Assembly: GCA_964511535.1 (NCBI GenBank)
Contig: CAZEFW010000020.1
Span: 15,273 to 79,272 of the forward strand
DNA length: 64,000 bases
From: CAZCFB01 sp964511535
Lineage (GTDB): Bacteria; Myxococcota_A; Polyangia; GCA-2747355; CAZCFB01
Reading direction: 5' to 3'
Under the pieces are notes generated by a model. The model was not told where the DNA came from. It made no database searches and saw only the letters and a program-made list of their open reading frames with translations. A program made the position numbers and the translations under genes. Shown here piece after piece: positions 51,958-63,290 of this stretch (the first letter of the stretch is position 1; the number at the start of each line of letters is the position of its first letter).

Positions 51958-53964
51958 ATGTCTCATTCCCAAGATACAGCCCAGCTCGTCAGCTTCCTGG
52001 CCAGCACGGAGATCTTCGCCGGCGTGGACCCCGGGTCCCTGGAGCGCATCGCGTCGGCCATGGTGATCAAGACCTTCAGCAAGGGCGCCACCATCCTGCC
52101 CCAGGGCGTGCGCGGGGACTCGCTGTACTTCGTGGTGCTCGGCAGCGTGGTGCAGGTGCAGGAGCAGCCTGGCGTGGGGCTGGAGCAGACCATCGCGGAG
52201 ATCGGCCCCCGCGGGTCGTTCGGCGAGCTGTCCATGCTGCTGTGCGAGGAGCAGATGGCCACCGCCAGGGCCACGGAGCAGACCACCTGCGCCCTGCTGA
52301 GCAACGAGGCGTTCGAGCGCATCGTCATGGCGCTCCCTCAGGTCGGGCTGACCATGGCGCGCAACCTCGCGCTGCAGCTGCGCGCGGCCGTGCGGCAGCT
52401 GAGCTACAACGCCACCCGGCTGCAGGGCAAGACCTTCAACCCGGAGCTGTACAGCGTGTTGCCGCCGGCGGTGCTCGAGCGGCACCAGATGGTGCCCCTG
52501 GAGCTGGAGGGCGACACCCTGGTGGTGGCCATGACCCGCCCCACCGACGACGCCGCCGTGGAGGCGCTGCGCAAGGCCATGCCCGGGGTCCGGCTGCGCC
52601 CGATGATGTGCGACGGCGGAGATTACAAGGAGTACCTGGACGAGGTCATCCGGCCCGCCCTGGGCCTGACCGCCGAGCGCTCAAAGGTCACGGGTCCCAT
52701 GCGCGCGGTCAAGGGGGTCTCCCCCCGGGACGTGGTGGTGGTGTCCGCCGAGCAGATGACCAAGCGCATGGGCGAGGTGCCGGGCGAGAAGGTCGTGGCC
52801 CTGCTCAACGAGCTCCTCGCGGGCGCGGTCAATCAGCGCGCCACTGCGATCCACGTGGAGCCGGGCGCCGAAACCATGAACGTGCGCCTGCGGGTGGATG
52901 GGCGGCTGATCCCCCTGTGCGAGGGGCTGACCATGAACATGCACGGTCCCCTCATCAGCCGGGTCAAGGTGCTGGGCAACCTGGATATCTCCGAGCACCA
53001 CCAGCACCAGTCCGGCCAGGCGAGCTTCAGGGTCAAGGAGAAGCTCTACGACATGCGCGTCAGCGTGCTGCCCACCAGCCGCGGGGAGAAGGCGGTGTTG
53101 CGGGTGGTGGACCCCGGCACCGCCCTGGTGCCCCTGGAGGAGGTGCTGCTGTCGGGCGGGCTGGCCGACGTGGTGCACAAGGCGCTGGTCAAGCCTGCCG
53201 GCGCCATCCTGGTGTCCGGGCCCACCGGCGCGGGCAAGACCACCACCCTGTACGCCCTGTGCCAGGCCCGCATGGAGGCCACCCCGGACCAGAACCTGGT
53301 CACCCTGGAGGACCCGATCCGCTGCACCCTCGCAGGGGCCACCCAGGTCCAGGTCTCCTCCCAGCCCGGGCGGACCTACCCCGAGCTGTTGGCCGGCCTG
53401 CTCAACCAGGATCCGGACGTCATCATGATGAGCATCCTGCGTGATCCCGAGGCCGCCCAGGTGGCGCTTGACGCCTCGCTCACCGGGCAGATGGTCATGG
53501 CCGGCGTGCACGCCGAGGGCGCGGTGGAGGCGGTGCTGCGCCTGCGGGAGATGGGGTGCGCGCCGTACCTGGTGTCCCACGCCGTGGACCTGTCCGTGGG
53601 CCAGCGCCTGGTGCGGCGGATCTGCCCCGTGTGCAAGGAGCGCAGCGAGTACTCCGAGCCGGTGCGCCGGGCCCTTGATCGGGCGGAGATCCTCGCGTAC
53701 GAGGAGGCTCACAGCCTGTTCAAGGGCATCGGGTGCCCCCAGTGCCACGGCACCGGCTTCCTCGGGCGCATCCCGGTGCTGGAGGTGCTCAAGATGGACG
53801 AGCAGCTGCGCGAGGCGGTGAGCCAGGAGTTCGCCGAGCAGCGGATCAAGGCCCTGGCCGTGGAGGGGCGCAGCATCACCACCTTCCGCCAGTACGCGGC
53901 GTTCCTGCTGCGCAAGGGCATGACCGTGCCGGCCGAGGCGCTGAGGCTGTTCGGGGCGGACTGA
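51958..53964 (+). CDS. cNMP-binding domain fused to a GspE/PilB-like ATPase with altered Walker B
   Basis: A 668-residue cytosolic protein. The N-terminal cyclic-nucleotide-binding domain (about 12-145) has a phosphate-cassette-like GSFGELSMLLCEEQMATARATE. The rest is a type II secretion/type IV pilus-type ATPase: an N-terminal GspE domain, then Walker A GPTGAGKTTTL (421-431), Asp box TLEDPIR and a tetracysteine metal site (Cys556, Cys559, Cys593, Cys596). The Walker B/RD region reads DPDVIMMSILRD where active family members have GEIRD, so the catalytic Glu is replaced by Ile493, and the downstream His-box reads HAE. ATP binding is likely and hydrolysis doubtful. No other secretion genes are nearby. 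Confidence 0.88.
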   Translation: MSHSQDTAQLVSFLASTEIFAGVDPGSLERIASAMVIKTFSKGATILPQGVRGDSLYFVVLGSVVQVQEQPGVGLEQTIAEIGPRGSFGELSMLLCEEQMATARATEQTTCALLSNEAFERIVMALPQVGLTMARNLALQLRAAVRQLSYNATRLQGKTFNPELYSVLPPAVLERHQMVPLELEGDTLVVAMTRPTDDAAVEALRKAMPGVRLRPMMCDGGDYKEYLDEVIRPALGLTAERSKVTGPMRAVKGVSPRDVVVVSAEQMTKRMGEVPGEKVVALLNELLAGAVNQRATAIHVEPGAETMNVRLRVDGRLIPLCEGLTMNMHGPLISRVKVLGNLDISEHHQHQSGQASFRVKEKLYDMRVSVLPTSRGEKAVLRVVDPGTALVPLEEVLLSGGLADVVHKALVKPAGAILVSGPTGAGKTTTLYALCQARMEATPDQNLVTLEDPIRCTLAGATQVQVSSQPGRTYPELLAGLLNQDPDVIMMSILRDPEAAQVALDASLTGQMVMAGVHAEGAVEAVLRLREMGCAPYLVSHAVDLSVGQRLVRRICPVCKERSEYSEPVRRALDRAEILAYEEAHSLFKGIGCPQCHGTGFLGRIPVLEVLKMDEQLREAVSQEFAEQRIKALAVEGRSITTFRQYAAFLLRKGMTVPAEALRLFGAD

Positions 53965-53970
53965 GACCGG

Positions 53971-53989
53971 GCCGGCCGAGCAGGCCGGC
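53971..53989. terminator. GC-rich hairpin between convergent genes
   Basis: GCCGGCC and GGCCGGC form a perfect 7-bp stem around GAGCA, immediately between the GspE-like stop and the SUMF1-like stop. It is a candidate shared terminator, though there is no T tract. Confidence 0.4.
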
Positions 53990-54936
53990 TACTTGTTCGG
54001 CTTGGTCCTCACGCAGCGGAAGCCCACCGTGTTGTAGCGCTTGTCGATGGTGTACTTGTCGCGGAACGCGGCGCGCATGTCCCCCGCGATGGTGTCCCAG
54101 GAGCCGCCGCGCACCACCGGGTGTTGGCCAGTGGCGGGCCCCACCGGGTCGATGGCCCAGGCGCTGCCCAGATCCTGCCGCCACCAGTCGGTGGTCCACT
54201 CCCAGACGTTGCCGCTCATGTCGTACAGGCCCCACGGGTTGGGCTGCTTGCGCCCCACGCGCTGGGTTCGCTTGCCCGAGTTCTGATCGTACCAGGCGAT
54301 CTGGTCCAGGGTCGGGTTCTTGCCGGTGCACGCCTTGAGGTCGCCGTTGTAGTAGTGGCTGGTGGTGCCGGCGCGGTAGGCGTACTCCCACTCGGCCTCG
54401 GTGGGGAGGCGGTAGCCCGGGCAGTTGATGATCCGCTTGGCGTTGGGGCTCCACTCGGCGGTCACCGCGCACTTCACCGCCGCGCCGGTCCCCTTGCAGG
54501 AGTAGCAGGGGAACTTGTTCCCCTCCTTCTGTGACAGGGCGTTGCAGTAGGCGGCCGCCTCGTGCCAGTTGACCTGCTCCACCGGGCAGGAGCTGCACCC
54601 CTTGAAGTAAGCCGGCGAGTAGCCCATGAGCTGGACGAACTGGCTCTGGGTCACCTCGTTCTGGTGCATCTGGAACGTGCGACCGACGGTGACGTTGTGC
54701 TTCGTCTCGTTGGGGAAGCGGCACGCCTCGCCATTGGGGGAGCCCATGGCGAAGCAGCCGCCCGGGATCTCGCACCAGCCCGCGTTGCACGCCACGTGGA
54801 CCGCGGGGTGGACACAGTGAGGCACGCTGTCGGTGACCGGGCCAGCGTCGGGGTCCAGCTCCAGCAAGCCCGTGCGTCCCCCGCAGGCGGCCAGGGCCGT
54901 CATCGTCGCTGCCAGCAGGAATATTCGCGTTCGCAT
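53989..54936 (-). CDS. SUMF1/FGE-type lipoprotein
   Basis: A 315-residue predicted lipoprotein with lipobox ALAAC and a formylglycine-generating-enzyme-like (SUMF1) domain from about residue 60 to the end. The fold's landmarks are present: FAMGSPNGEACRFPNETKHNV, YRLPTEAEWEYAYRAG, NPWGLYDMSGNVWEW, VVRGGSWD and FRCVRT. Members either generate formylglycine or bind ligands as C-type-lectin-like proteins. The cysteines of the FGE copper site are not clearly conserved, so activity is unproven. Extra cysteine pairs (ACNAGWC, CSSCP, CYSC) suggest disulfides. The start at 54936 gives a proper signal peptide. It is divergent from the next gene. Confidence 0.85.
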   Translation of the reverse strand: MRTRIFLLAATMTALAACGGRTGLLELDPDAGPVTDSVPHCVHPAVHVACNAGWCEIPGGCFAMGSPNGEACRFPNETKHNVTVGRTFQMHQNEVTQSQFVQLMGYSPAYFKGCSSCPVEQVNWHEAAAYCNALSQKEGNKFPCYSCKGTGAAVKCAVTAEWSPNAKRIINCPGYRLPTEAEWEYAYRAGTTSHYYNGDLKACTGKNPTLDQIAWYDQNSGKRTQRVGRKQPNPWGLYDMSGNVWEWTTDWWRQDLGSAWAIDPVGPATGQHPVVRGGSWDTIAGDMRAAFRDKYTIDKRYNTVGFRCVRTKPNK

Positions 54937-54983
54937 GGGTGGTATCATACCCGCCTCACAAAATCCGCGCGAGGAGCTCTCCC

Positions 54984-56240
54984 ATGGCCGTCCGGTTGTT
55001 GTCGTGCATCCTGATCCTCTCCCTGGCCGGCTGCTCCGGCGCCGCGAAGAGCCGCAAGGCCGGGCCCGGGCCTGCGCCAGGGCCATCGCTGGAACAGCGG
55101 CGAGCCGCGGCGGCCCCCTGCGTGGCCCAGCTGCGGGCGGGCAAGTTCGACGACGCGCAGGCCGCGGCTGCGGCGCTGCTGAAGCAGGACGCGGCCAACC
55201 CCTTCGCCGCGGCGGTGGCGGCCATAACCCTGTACAAGAAGACCATGCACCAGCTGAGCACCGACGTGCGCACGGTGGTGTTCGGCGCCTTCCGCGCGGG
55301 GGGCTTCAACCACAAGTACATGCGCAGCACGCTCACCGACACCGAGGGCGCCCTGGGCCAGGTGGAGGCGCACCTGGCGGTGGCGGCGCGCTCCCCGGGG
55401 GTGGCCGTGGAGCTGTGCCTCGCCTGCTGGGAGATCGACTGGAACCGCAACGGGCGGGTGGACAGGCGCGACCGGCGGCTGTTCGCCATCGAGCGGGACG
55501 AGAAGGGGAACCGCATCGACGAGCAGGACAAGCGCTTCCGCCCGGTGTTCCGCTACGACCACGGTGACGTGTACTGGGCGCGGGCGTTCATCGCCTTCCA
55601 GCGGGCCGCGCTCAACCTGGTGTTGGCCTACAAATGGACCGAGCTGGATCGGCTGCTGAACCGGCGAAAGAAGGTGCGCTCCCTGAGCATCAAGCTGGCG
55701 AAGCCGGAGCTGGTGGCCGCCGCGCGGGCCCTGATCCTCGACGGGCTGCAGTACGCGGACGACTCGCGCAAGGCGTACCTGGCCGAGACGGACGACGACG
55801 CGGAGTGGCTGCCGAACCCGCGGCAGAAGGATCACCCGATGCCCCTGCCGGTGGACCAGCAGCTGTACGACACCTGGGAAGGGGTGCTGGCCGACCTGCG
55901 GGACATGCTCGAAAGCAAGACCGGCCTGTCGGTGGCACAGCTGGCGCAGCTGGGCGATCACAAGTGGAAGGAGCCGCCGGTGGGCTACCTGGACATCGGG
56001 CTGATGCTGAGCAAGCCCAAGGACATCGTGCTCAACCTCGACGGGCTGCTGGACCTGAACACGAGGGATGAGGACCGCGGAAAGGTGGAGGCGCTCTTGC
56101 GGGAGCACCTGGGCGAGTACTACCGAAAGAAGATGACCCCCTCGCCCCTCATCAAGCGCCTCGAGCGGATGAAGTCGGAGATCAAGCGCGGCGAGGAGAG
56201 CATGGAGCGCAAGCTGCGCTACCTGCTGTGGCTGAACTGA
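54984..56240 (+). CDS. Lipoprotein of unknown function with an EF-hand-like loop
   Basis: A 418-residue predicted lipoprotein with lipobox LSLAGC and GAGGAG just upstream of the ATG at 54984. The N-terminal 100 residues look helical and TPR-like. At about 153-164 it has DWNRNGRVDRRD, a fair match to a calcium-binding EF-hand loop (D-x-N-x-N-G). The remainder is helical with no recognised family. Start sites of this gene and the divergent SUMF1-like gene are 47 bases apart, so they may share control. It converges on the elongation factor gene. Confidence 0.65.
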   Translation: MAVRLLSCILILSLAGCSGAAKSRKAGPGPAPGPSLEQRRAAAAPCVAQLRAGKFDDAQAAAAALLKQDAANPFAAAVAAITLYKKTMHQLSTDVRTVVFGAFRAGGFNHKYMRSTLTDTEGALGQVEAHLAVAARSPGVAVELCLACWEIDWNRNGRVDRRDRRLFAIERDEKGNRIDEQDKRFRPVFRYDHGDVYWARAFIAFQRAALNLVLAYKWTELDRLLNRRKKVRSLSIKLAKPELVAAARALILDGLQYADDSRKAYLAETDDDAEWLPNPRQKDHPMPLPVDQQLYDTWEGVLADLRDMLESKTGLSVAQLAQLGDHKWKEPPVGYLDIGLMLSKPKDIVLNLDGLLDLNTRDEDRGKVEALLREHLGEYYRKKMTPSPLIKRLERMKSEIKRGEESMERKLRYLLWLN

Positions 56241-56309
56241 TAATGGCCTCACCGAGGAAGCCACTTTCAGGCCGCTCGGGGGCGCCTGGGTCTCGGGCTG
56301 GGGGGGGAA

Positions 56310-58337
<2,028 letters not shown>

Positions 58338-58481
58338 GGCACTGCCGCTCCCTGAGGCGGTCGTATTATACGCACGGGCGAGGGGTTGACCAGCCGCGTA
58401 TCGACCCCAAACTATTGACCCGCCAGGACACAGGTAGCAGACTGCCTGGAACCGTCGCCGAGTAGACCATTGGAGGTCGTC

Positions 58482-59336
58482 GTGAGTCTCAAGGAGCTGT
58501 TTAGCAAGGAGGGCCGCAAAGAGCGCGCCCTGCGCAAGAACTGCGACAAGGCGAGGAACAAGAAGATCAAGCCGGACGATCGCCAGCCCGCGCTGTACGC
58601 CCTTTACGAGGAGGCGGTCGCGCTCGGTGAAGCGCGCCGCGCAGTGGAGAACGACCCGGACGACGCCGACCTCGGCGCCGCCCTGGAGATCCAGGAGCGG
58701 CACGCCAAGATCGCCATGGCCGGCATGCTCAGCCGCTTCACCTTCATCTACGACACCAACATGGTGCGGGACGAGGAGGAGAAGGGGAACGTCGAGCAGT
58801 GGCTGGTGGCCCTGGCCACCGGCGACCTGGCGCAGGACGTCTTGCAGCAGATCAAGAAGCACCTGAGGAGCGCGCCCACCCTCTCCTGGGGGCTGAAGCT
58901 GGTGCGGGACGTCTACGACCACGACACCGTGTGGGAGGTGCTGTCCGAGGTGCTCGAGGACTTCGATCCAGAGTACGAGCGGGACCCCTCACGCAAGATC
59001 CAGCTGATGACCTTCCTCGGCGACTTCGACGATCCGCGGTCCGTCGAGGCGCTCCTGCCGTTCCTGGAGGACCACGACGAGACGGTGCGCTACGTCGTGG
59101 CGGAGTCGCTGTTCAAGCACGGCGACGAGCGGGCGCGGGAGCCGCTGCTCAAGCTGATGTGCGACGAGGACGAGGAGAGCCTGCGCATCAAGGCGGCCAT
59201 CACCGAGGGGTTCATGGAGAGCGGCTGGCGGGTCAAGGGTTTCCGCGGCACGGTGGAGAAGCTGCTCGCCTCCCAGCTGCCGGATTACATCGTTGACGGC
59301 AAGAGCCGCATAAAGACCAAGAAGCTTCGCAAGTAA
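58482..59336 (+). CDS. HEAT-repeat-like cytosolic protein upstream of greA
   Basis: A 284-residue protein without signal peptide. The second half contains HEAT-like helices (RSVEALLPFLEDHDETVRYVV, split into two repeats, and EPLLKLMCDEDEES). The N terminus is basic, with a cluster of lysines. The start is the GTG at 58482, because GGAGG lies five bases upstream. A TTG at 58470 is less likely. It follows the divergent EF-G start by 144 bases and precedes greA by 24, so it is probably co-transcribed with greA. I do not recognise a family with a known function. Confidence 0.75.
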   Translation: MSLKELFSKEGRKERALRKNCDKARNKKIKPDDRQPALYALYEEAVALGEARRAVENDPDDADLGAALEIQERHAKIAMAGMLSRFTFIYDTNMVRDEEEKGNVEQWLVALATGDLAQDVLQQIKKHLRSAPTLSWGLKLVRDVYDHDTVWEVLSEVLEDFDPEYERDPSRKIQLMTFLGDFDDPRSVEALLPFLEDHDETVRYVVAESLFKHGDERAREPLLKLMCDEDEESLRIKAAITEGFMESGWRVKGFRGTVEKLLASQLPDYIVDGKSRIKTKKLRK

Positions 59337-59360
59337 GACCAGCAGAGAAGGAAGATTCAA

Positions 59361-59840
59361 ATGCCGAGAGTCCCGATGACACCCCGGGGGATGGATAAGT
59401 TGAGGAACGAGCTGCGCGGGTGCAAGGCCGAGCGTCCAAAGCTCGCCCTGGTAATCGAAGAGGCCCGCGAGCTTGGCGACCTGTCCGAGAACGCCGAGTA
59501 CCACGCCGCCAAGGAGAAGCAGTCCTTCCTGGAGGGCCGCATCCAGGAGCTGGAGGGCAAGATCGGCCAGGCGGAGGTGATCGACCCGCTCAAGCTCAAG
59601 GGCACGCGGGTGATCTTCGGCGCCACCGTGGAGCTGGAGGACGTCAACAGCGGCGATGTGGCGCGCTACATGATCGTCGGCGACGACGAGGCCGATGTGA
59701 AGAAGGGCATGATCTCCATCTCCTCGCCGGTGGCGCGGGCCCTGATCAACAAGAACGAGGGTGACGAGGTGCGGGTCAAGGTGCCGGGCGGGCTGCGGAC
59801 CTACGAGATCGTCGAGGTCACCTTCGGCTACCCGGAGTGA
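59361..59840 (+). CDS. greA: Transcription elongation factor GreA
   Basis: A 159-residue Gre factor that rescues backtracked RNA polymerase by stimulating cleavage of the nascent RNA. The N-terminal coiled-coil finger has the acidic tip in DLSENAEYHAAKE, with the DLSEN signature and conserved Asp/Glu. The C-terminal FKBP-like domain ends with a Ser-rich GMISISSPVARALINK. Length is typical (about 158). AAGGA precedes the ATG. Identity is firm. Confidence 0.95.
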   Translation: MPRVPMTPRGMDKLRNELRGCKAERPKLALVIEEARELGDLSENAEYHAAKEKQSFLEGRIQELEGKIGQAEVIDPLKLKGTRVIFGATVELEDVNSGDVARYMIVGDDEADVKKGMISISSPVARALINKNEGDEVRVKVPGGLRTYEIVEVTFGYPE

Positions 59841-59871
59841 GCGGGCGCCCGCATTGGGGTTGCACGACCCC
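59841..59871 (+). terminator. Palindrome and second hairpin after greA
   Basis: GCGGGCGCCCGC (59841-59852) is a perfect 12-base palindrome starting right after the greA stop. GGGGT and ACCCC (59856-59860 and 59867-59871) form a second stem. A T tract is lacking, so termination is only possible. Confidence 0.4.
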
Positions 59872-59944
59872 GGGGCGCCTGGGAGAATGCTGACCTTGCC
59901 TGGCGACGTCGAACTGGCCGGGCTTACCAGACGAGAGGGATATC

Positions 59945-60364
59945 ATGGTTGGAACCTGGCATAGATTGTTGGTGAGCGCCCCACTGCTGCTGGCGCTCTG
60001 CATGGCGGCGGGCGCCTGCAAGCAGGTAGACGGCGAGCGGTGCCAGCTCACCTCCGACTGCGAGGAGGGCCTGGTGTGCTGCTTCATCGACGATCAGCCT
60101 ACCAAGGGGATCTGCAAGACCCAGGACCGCTGCGAGAAGAAGGTCCCTGACGGCGGCACAGTGGACGGCGGCAAGAAGGACGGCGCCGTTGTCCCGGACC
60201 AGGCGGCCAAGCAGGACACCGTGGCCACCCCGGACCAGAAGGCTGCCACCCCGGACCAAACGGTCACTACCCCGGACCAGACGGTCACCACCCCGGACCA
60301 GAAGGTCGCGACTCCGGACCAGAAGGCCACACCGGACCAGAAGGCCACCCCGGACACCAAGTGA
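59945..60364 (+). CDS. Small lipoprotein with a Pro-Asp-Gln repeat tail
   Basis: A 139-residue predicted lipoprotein: signal peptide with lipobox MAAGAC, a short Cys-rich module (CQLTSDCEEGLVCC and later cysteines, about 33-63) and a tail with eight or so copies of TPDQK or TPDQT (about 86-139). The tail has the character of a flexible spacer and appears in other lipoproteins of the window as PDL or PDQ linkers. Here no domain follows it. It overlaps the next gene by four bases (GTGA), so it is coupled to the glycosidase-like gene. Confidence 0.75.
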   Translation: MVGTWHRLLVSAPLLLALCMAAGACKQVDGERCQLTSDCEEGLVCCFIDDQPTKGICKTQDRCEKKVPDGGTVDGGKKDGAVVPDQAAKQDTVATPDQKAATPDQTVTTPDQTVTTPDQKVATPDQKATPDQKATPDTK

Positions 60365-61419
60365 TCGCGGGGGGCGCCGGCCTCAAGCCGGCCCTCGGCA
60401 TCGCCCTCATCGTCGCAGCGGCCCTCGCGCCCGCGACCTCCGCCGCCGCGCCCACGCCGCCTCCCGAGCGGGGCATCGCCCTCGGCCTGTTCGCCGAGGA
60501 GCCGGCGTTCTCTTACGCGAAGATGCTCCAGGAGATCGCCGCGACCGGCGCGACCCATGTCTCGCTGGTCATGCCCATGTACCAGCACAATGTCCGCTCC
60601 AGCACCATCCGCAGGCACCCGCGCTTTTCGCCGCCAGACGCGGCGGTCCGGCGGGCCATGGCGCTGGCCCGCGGCCAGGGCCTCAAGGTGCTGCTCTTCC
60701 CGATCTTGCGGCTGGAGTACTCGCTGACCGTGGACGAGTGGCGGGGCAACCTCCGGCCTCGTGACCCTGACCGCTGGTGGCGCAGCTACCGCGCCATGAT
60801 GCTGCGAGCGGCGCGGCTGGCGCGGGCGGGCAAGGCCGAGAGCCTCTGCGTGGGCAGCGAGCTGTCGAGCATGGACGGTGAGGTGGCGCGATGGCGGGCG
60901 CTCATCCGGGACGTGCGCAAGGTGTTCCGCGGCCAGCTGCTCTACTCCGCCAACTGGGATCGCTACCGCGATGTGGCCATCTGGGGGCTGGTGGATCGCG
61001 TCGGCCTGTCCGCCTACTTCCAGCTCATCTCCGCGGGCGAGCAGCCGTCGCTGGCGCGGCTGGTTCACGCCTGGCGCGAGTTCAAGGTGCAGGTGGAGCG
61101 CCTGCGCGCGCGGGTGGGCAAGGAGCTGGTGATCACCGAGGTGGGCTACCACAGCCAGGCCGGCGCCGCGGCGCGGCCGTGGGAGGAGTCGGCCACCGCG
61201 GCCCTCGCTCTGGAGCTGCAGGCGCGCTGCTACCGCGCCTTCCGCCGGGTGTGGGCCGGCGCCCGCGGCCTGCGCGGCGTCTACTTCTGGAACTGGTTCG
61301 GCTACGGCGGGCCACGCAGCAGGGAGTACAGCCCGAGGGGTAAGCCCGCTGCCCGGGAGATCTGCAGCTGGTACGGGGCGGCGCCGGAGCGCTGCCCCAC
61401 CCGATACGGCGCACCATGA
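60361..61419 (+). CDS. Glycoside hydrolase-like (GH113-type) exported protein
   Basis: A 352-residue protein with a signal peptide (about 1-30) and a TIM-barrel of the GH113 type, a family including endo-beta-mannanases. Candidate acid/base and nucleophile are in CVGSELSS and VITEVGYHS, in the order expected for clan A enzymes. The end of the barrel has GVYFWNWFGYGG. The start is a GTG overlapping the small lipoprotein stop, and its own stop overlaps the next gene's ATG (ATGA). Substrate unknown. The tight coupling of lipoprotein, hydrolase and transporter suggests one operon. Confidence 0.75.
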   Translation: MIAGGAGLKPALGIALIVAAALAPATSAAAPTPPPERGIALGLFAEEPAFSYAKMLQEIAATGATHVSLVMPMYQHNVRSSTIRRHPRFSPPDAAVRRAMALARGQGLKVLLFPILRLEYSLTVDEWRGNLRPRDPDRWWRSYRAMMLRAARLARAGKAESLCVGSELSSMDGEVARWRALIRDVRKVFRGQLLYSANWDRYRDVAIWGLVDRVGLSAYFQLISAGEQPSLARLVHAWREFKVQVERLRARVGKELVITEVGYHSQAGAAARPWEESATAALALELQARCYRAFRRVWAGARGLRGVYFWNWFGYGGPRSREYSPRGKPAAREICSWYGAAPERCPTRYGAP

Positions 61420-62270
61420 GCGGCGTGCTGTTGATGGTGCTGGCGTCGTCGCTGTTCAGCACCATGTTCGCCATGGTCAAGGCGCTTGGACCCGACTTCC
61501 CCTTCGTGGAGGGGGTCTTCTTCCGCGCCCTGTTCGGCCTGCCCATGGCCCTGGCGCTGATCTCCCGGGCGGGCGTCGGCGCCTGGCCAGCTCGGCCGCC
61601 GCTGATGCTGGTGCGGGGCCTGCTCGGGCTGGGCGGCATGAGCGCCTACTTCTTCGCCACCCAGCGGGGGCAGCTGGCCGAGGTGTGGTTCATCAGCCGG
61701 GTGCAGCCGGTGCTGGTGGCGCTGCTGGCCCCGGCGCTGCTGGGCGAGCGCGCCTCGGCCTCCATCGCTGGCGTGCTCGGCGTGAGCCTGGCGGGGGTGG
61801 CCCTGGTGGTGCGCCCGGGGTTCGACCTGCTCAACATCTCAGCCCTGACCGCCCTGCTGGCGGCGGCCTTCTCTGCCTCGGCCCATATCTGCGTGCGCCG
61901 GCTCAACGCCACCGAGCCGCCCCAGCGCATCGTGCTCTGGTTCACCATCATCGTGCTGGCCGGCAGCGGCGTGGTGGGCGCGTCAACCTTCGTGATGCCC
62001 ACCGTGCGCGAGCTGCTGCTGCTGCTCGGCATCGCCGCCGCGGCCACGGCCGGCCAGCTGACCATGACCACGGCCTACGCCAGGGACACCGCCCCGGCGG
62101 TGGCCGCCTCCTCCTACAGCGGGGTGGTGTTCGCGCTGCTCTACGGCTGGCTCTTCTGGGGAGAGCTGCCCGGGGCCTGGTCCCTGGCCGGCGGCGTCGT
62201 GATCATCGGCGCGGGGCTCTACCTGGTGCACATGCGGCGGGCGGTGAGTACACCGGCGGGCGGGATGTAA
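61416..62270 (+). CDS. EamA/DMT-family transporter
   Basis: A 284-residue inner-membrane protein with ten hydrophobic helices arranged as two EamA repeats (about 5-135 and 145-270), as in drug/metabolite transporters. Typical loops are seen, such as the arginine-containing RALFGLP near the end of helix 2 and LGERASASIAGVLG between helices 4 and 5 (E of the family ExxT/GE pattern). Substrate unknown. The ATG overlaps the preceding stop by four bases. It ends five bases before the convergent dnaJ gene. Confidence 0.88.
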   Translation: MSGVLLMVLASSLFSTMFAMVKALGPDFPFVEGVFFRALFGLPMALALISRAGVGAWPARPPLMLVRGLLGLGGMSAYFFATQRGQLAEVWFISRVQPVLVALLAPALLGERASASIAGVLGVSLAGVALVVRPGFDLLNISALTALLAAAFSASAHICVRRLNATEPPQRIVLWFTIIVLAGSGVVGASTFVMPTVRELLLLLGIAAAATAGQLTMTTAYARDTAPAVAASSYSGVVFALLYGWLFWGELPGAWSLAGGVVIIGAGLYLVHMRRAVSTPAGGM

Positions 62271-62274
62271 CGGA

Positions 62275-63234
<960 letters not shown>

Positions 63235-63290
63235 GGTTCACGCTCCCCTTCGGTACCACCCCTGAGTAATACCCGCCTGGCGGCCCGGGC

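Noticed and set aside
60361..61419. Assignment of the glycosidase-like protein as a specific mannanase
   Set aside because: Only the barrel and two catalytic glutamate contexts are visible. Substrate-specific residues cannot be judged from sequence reading alone.
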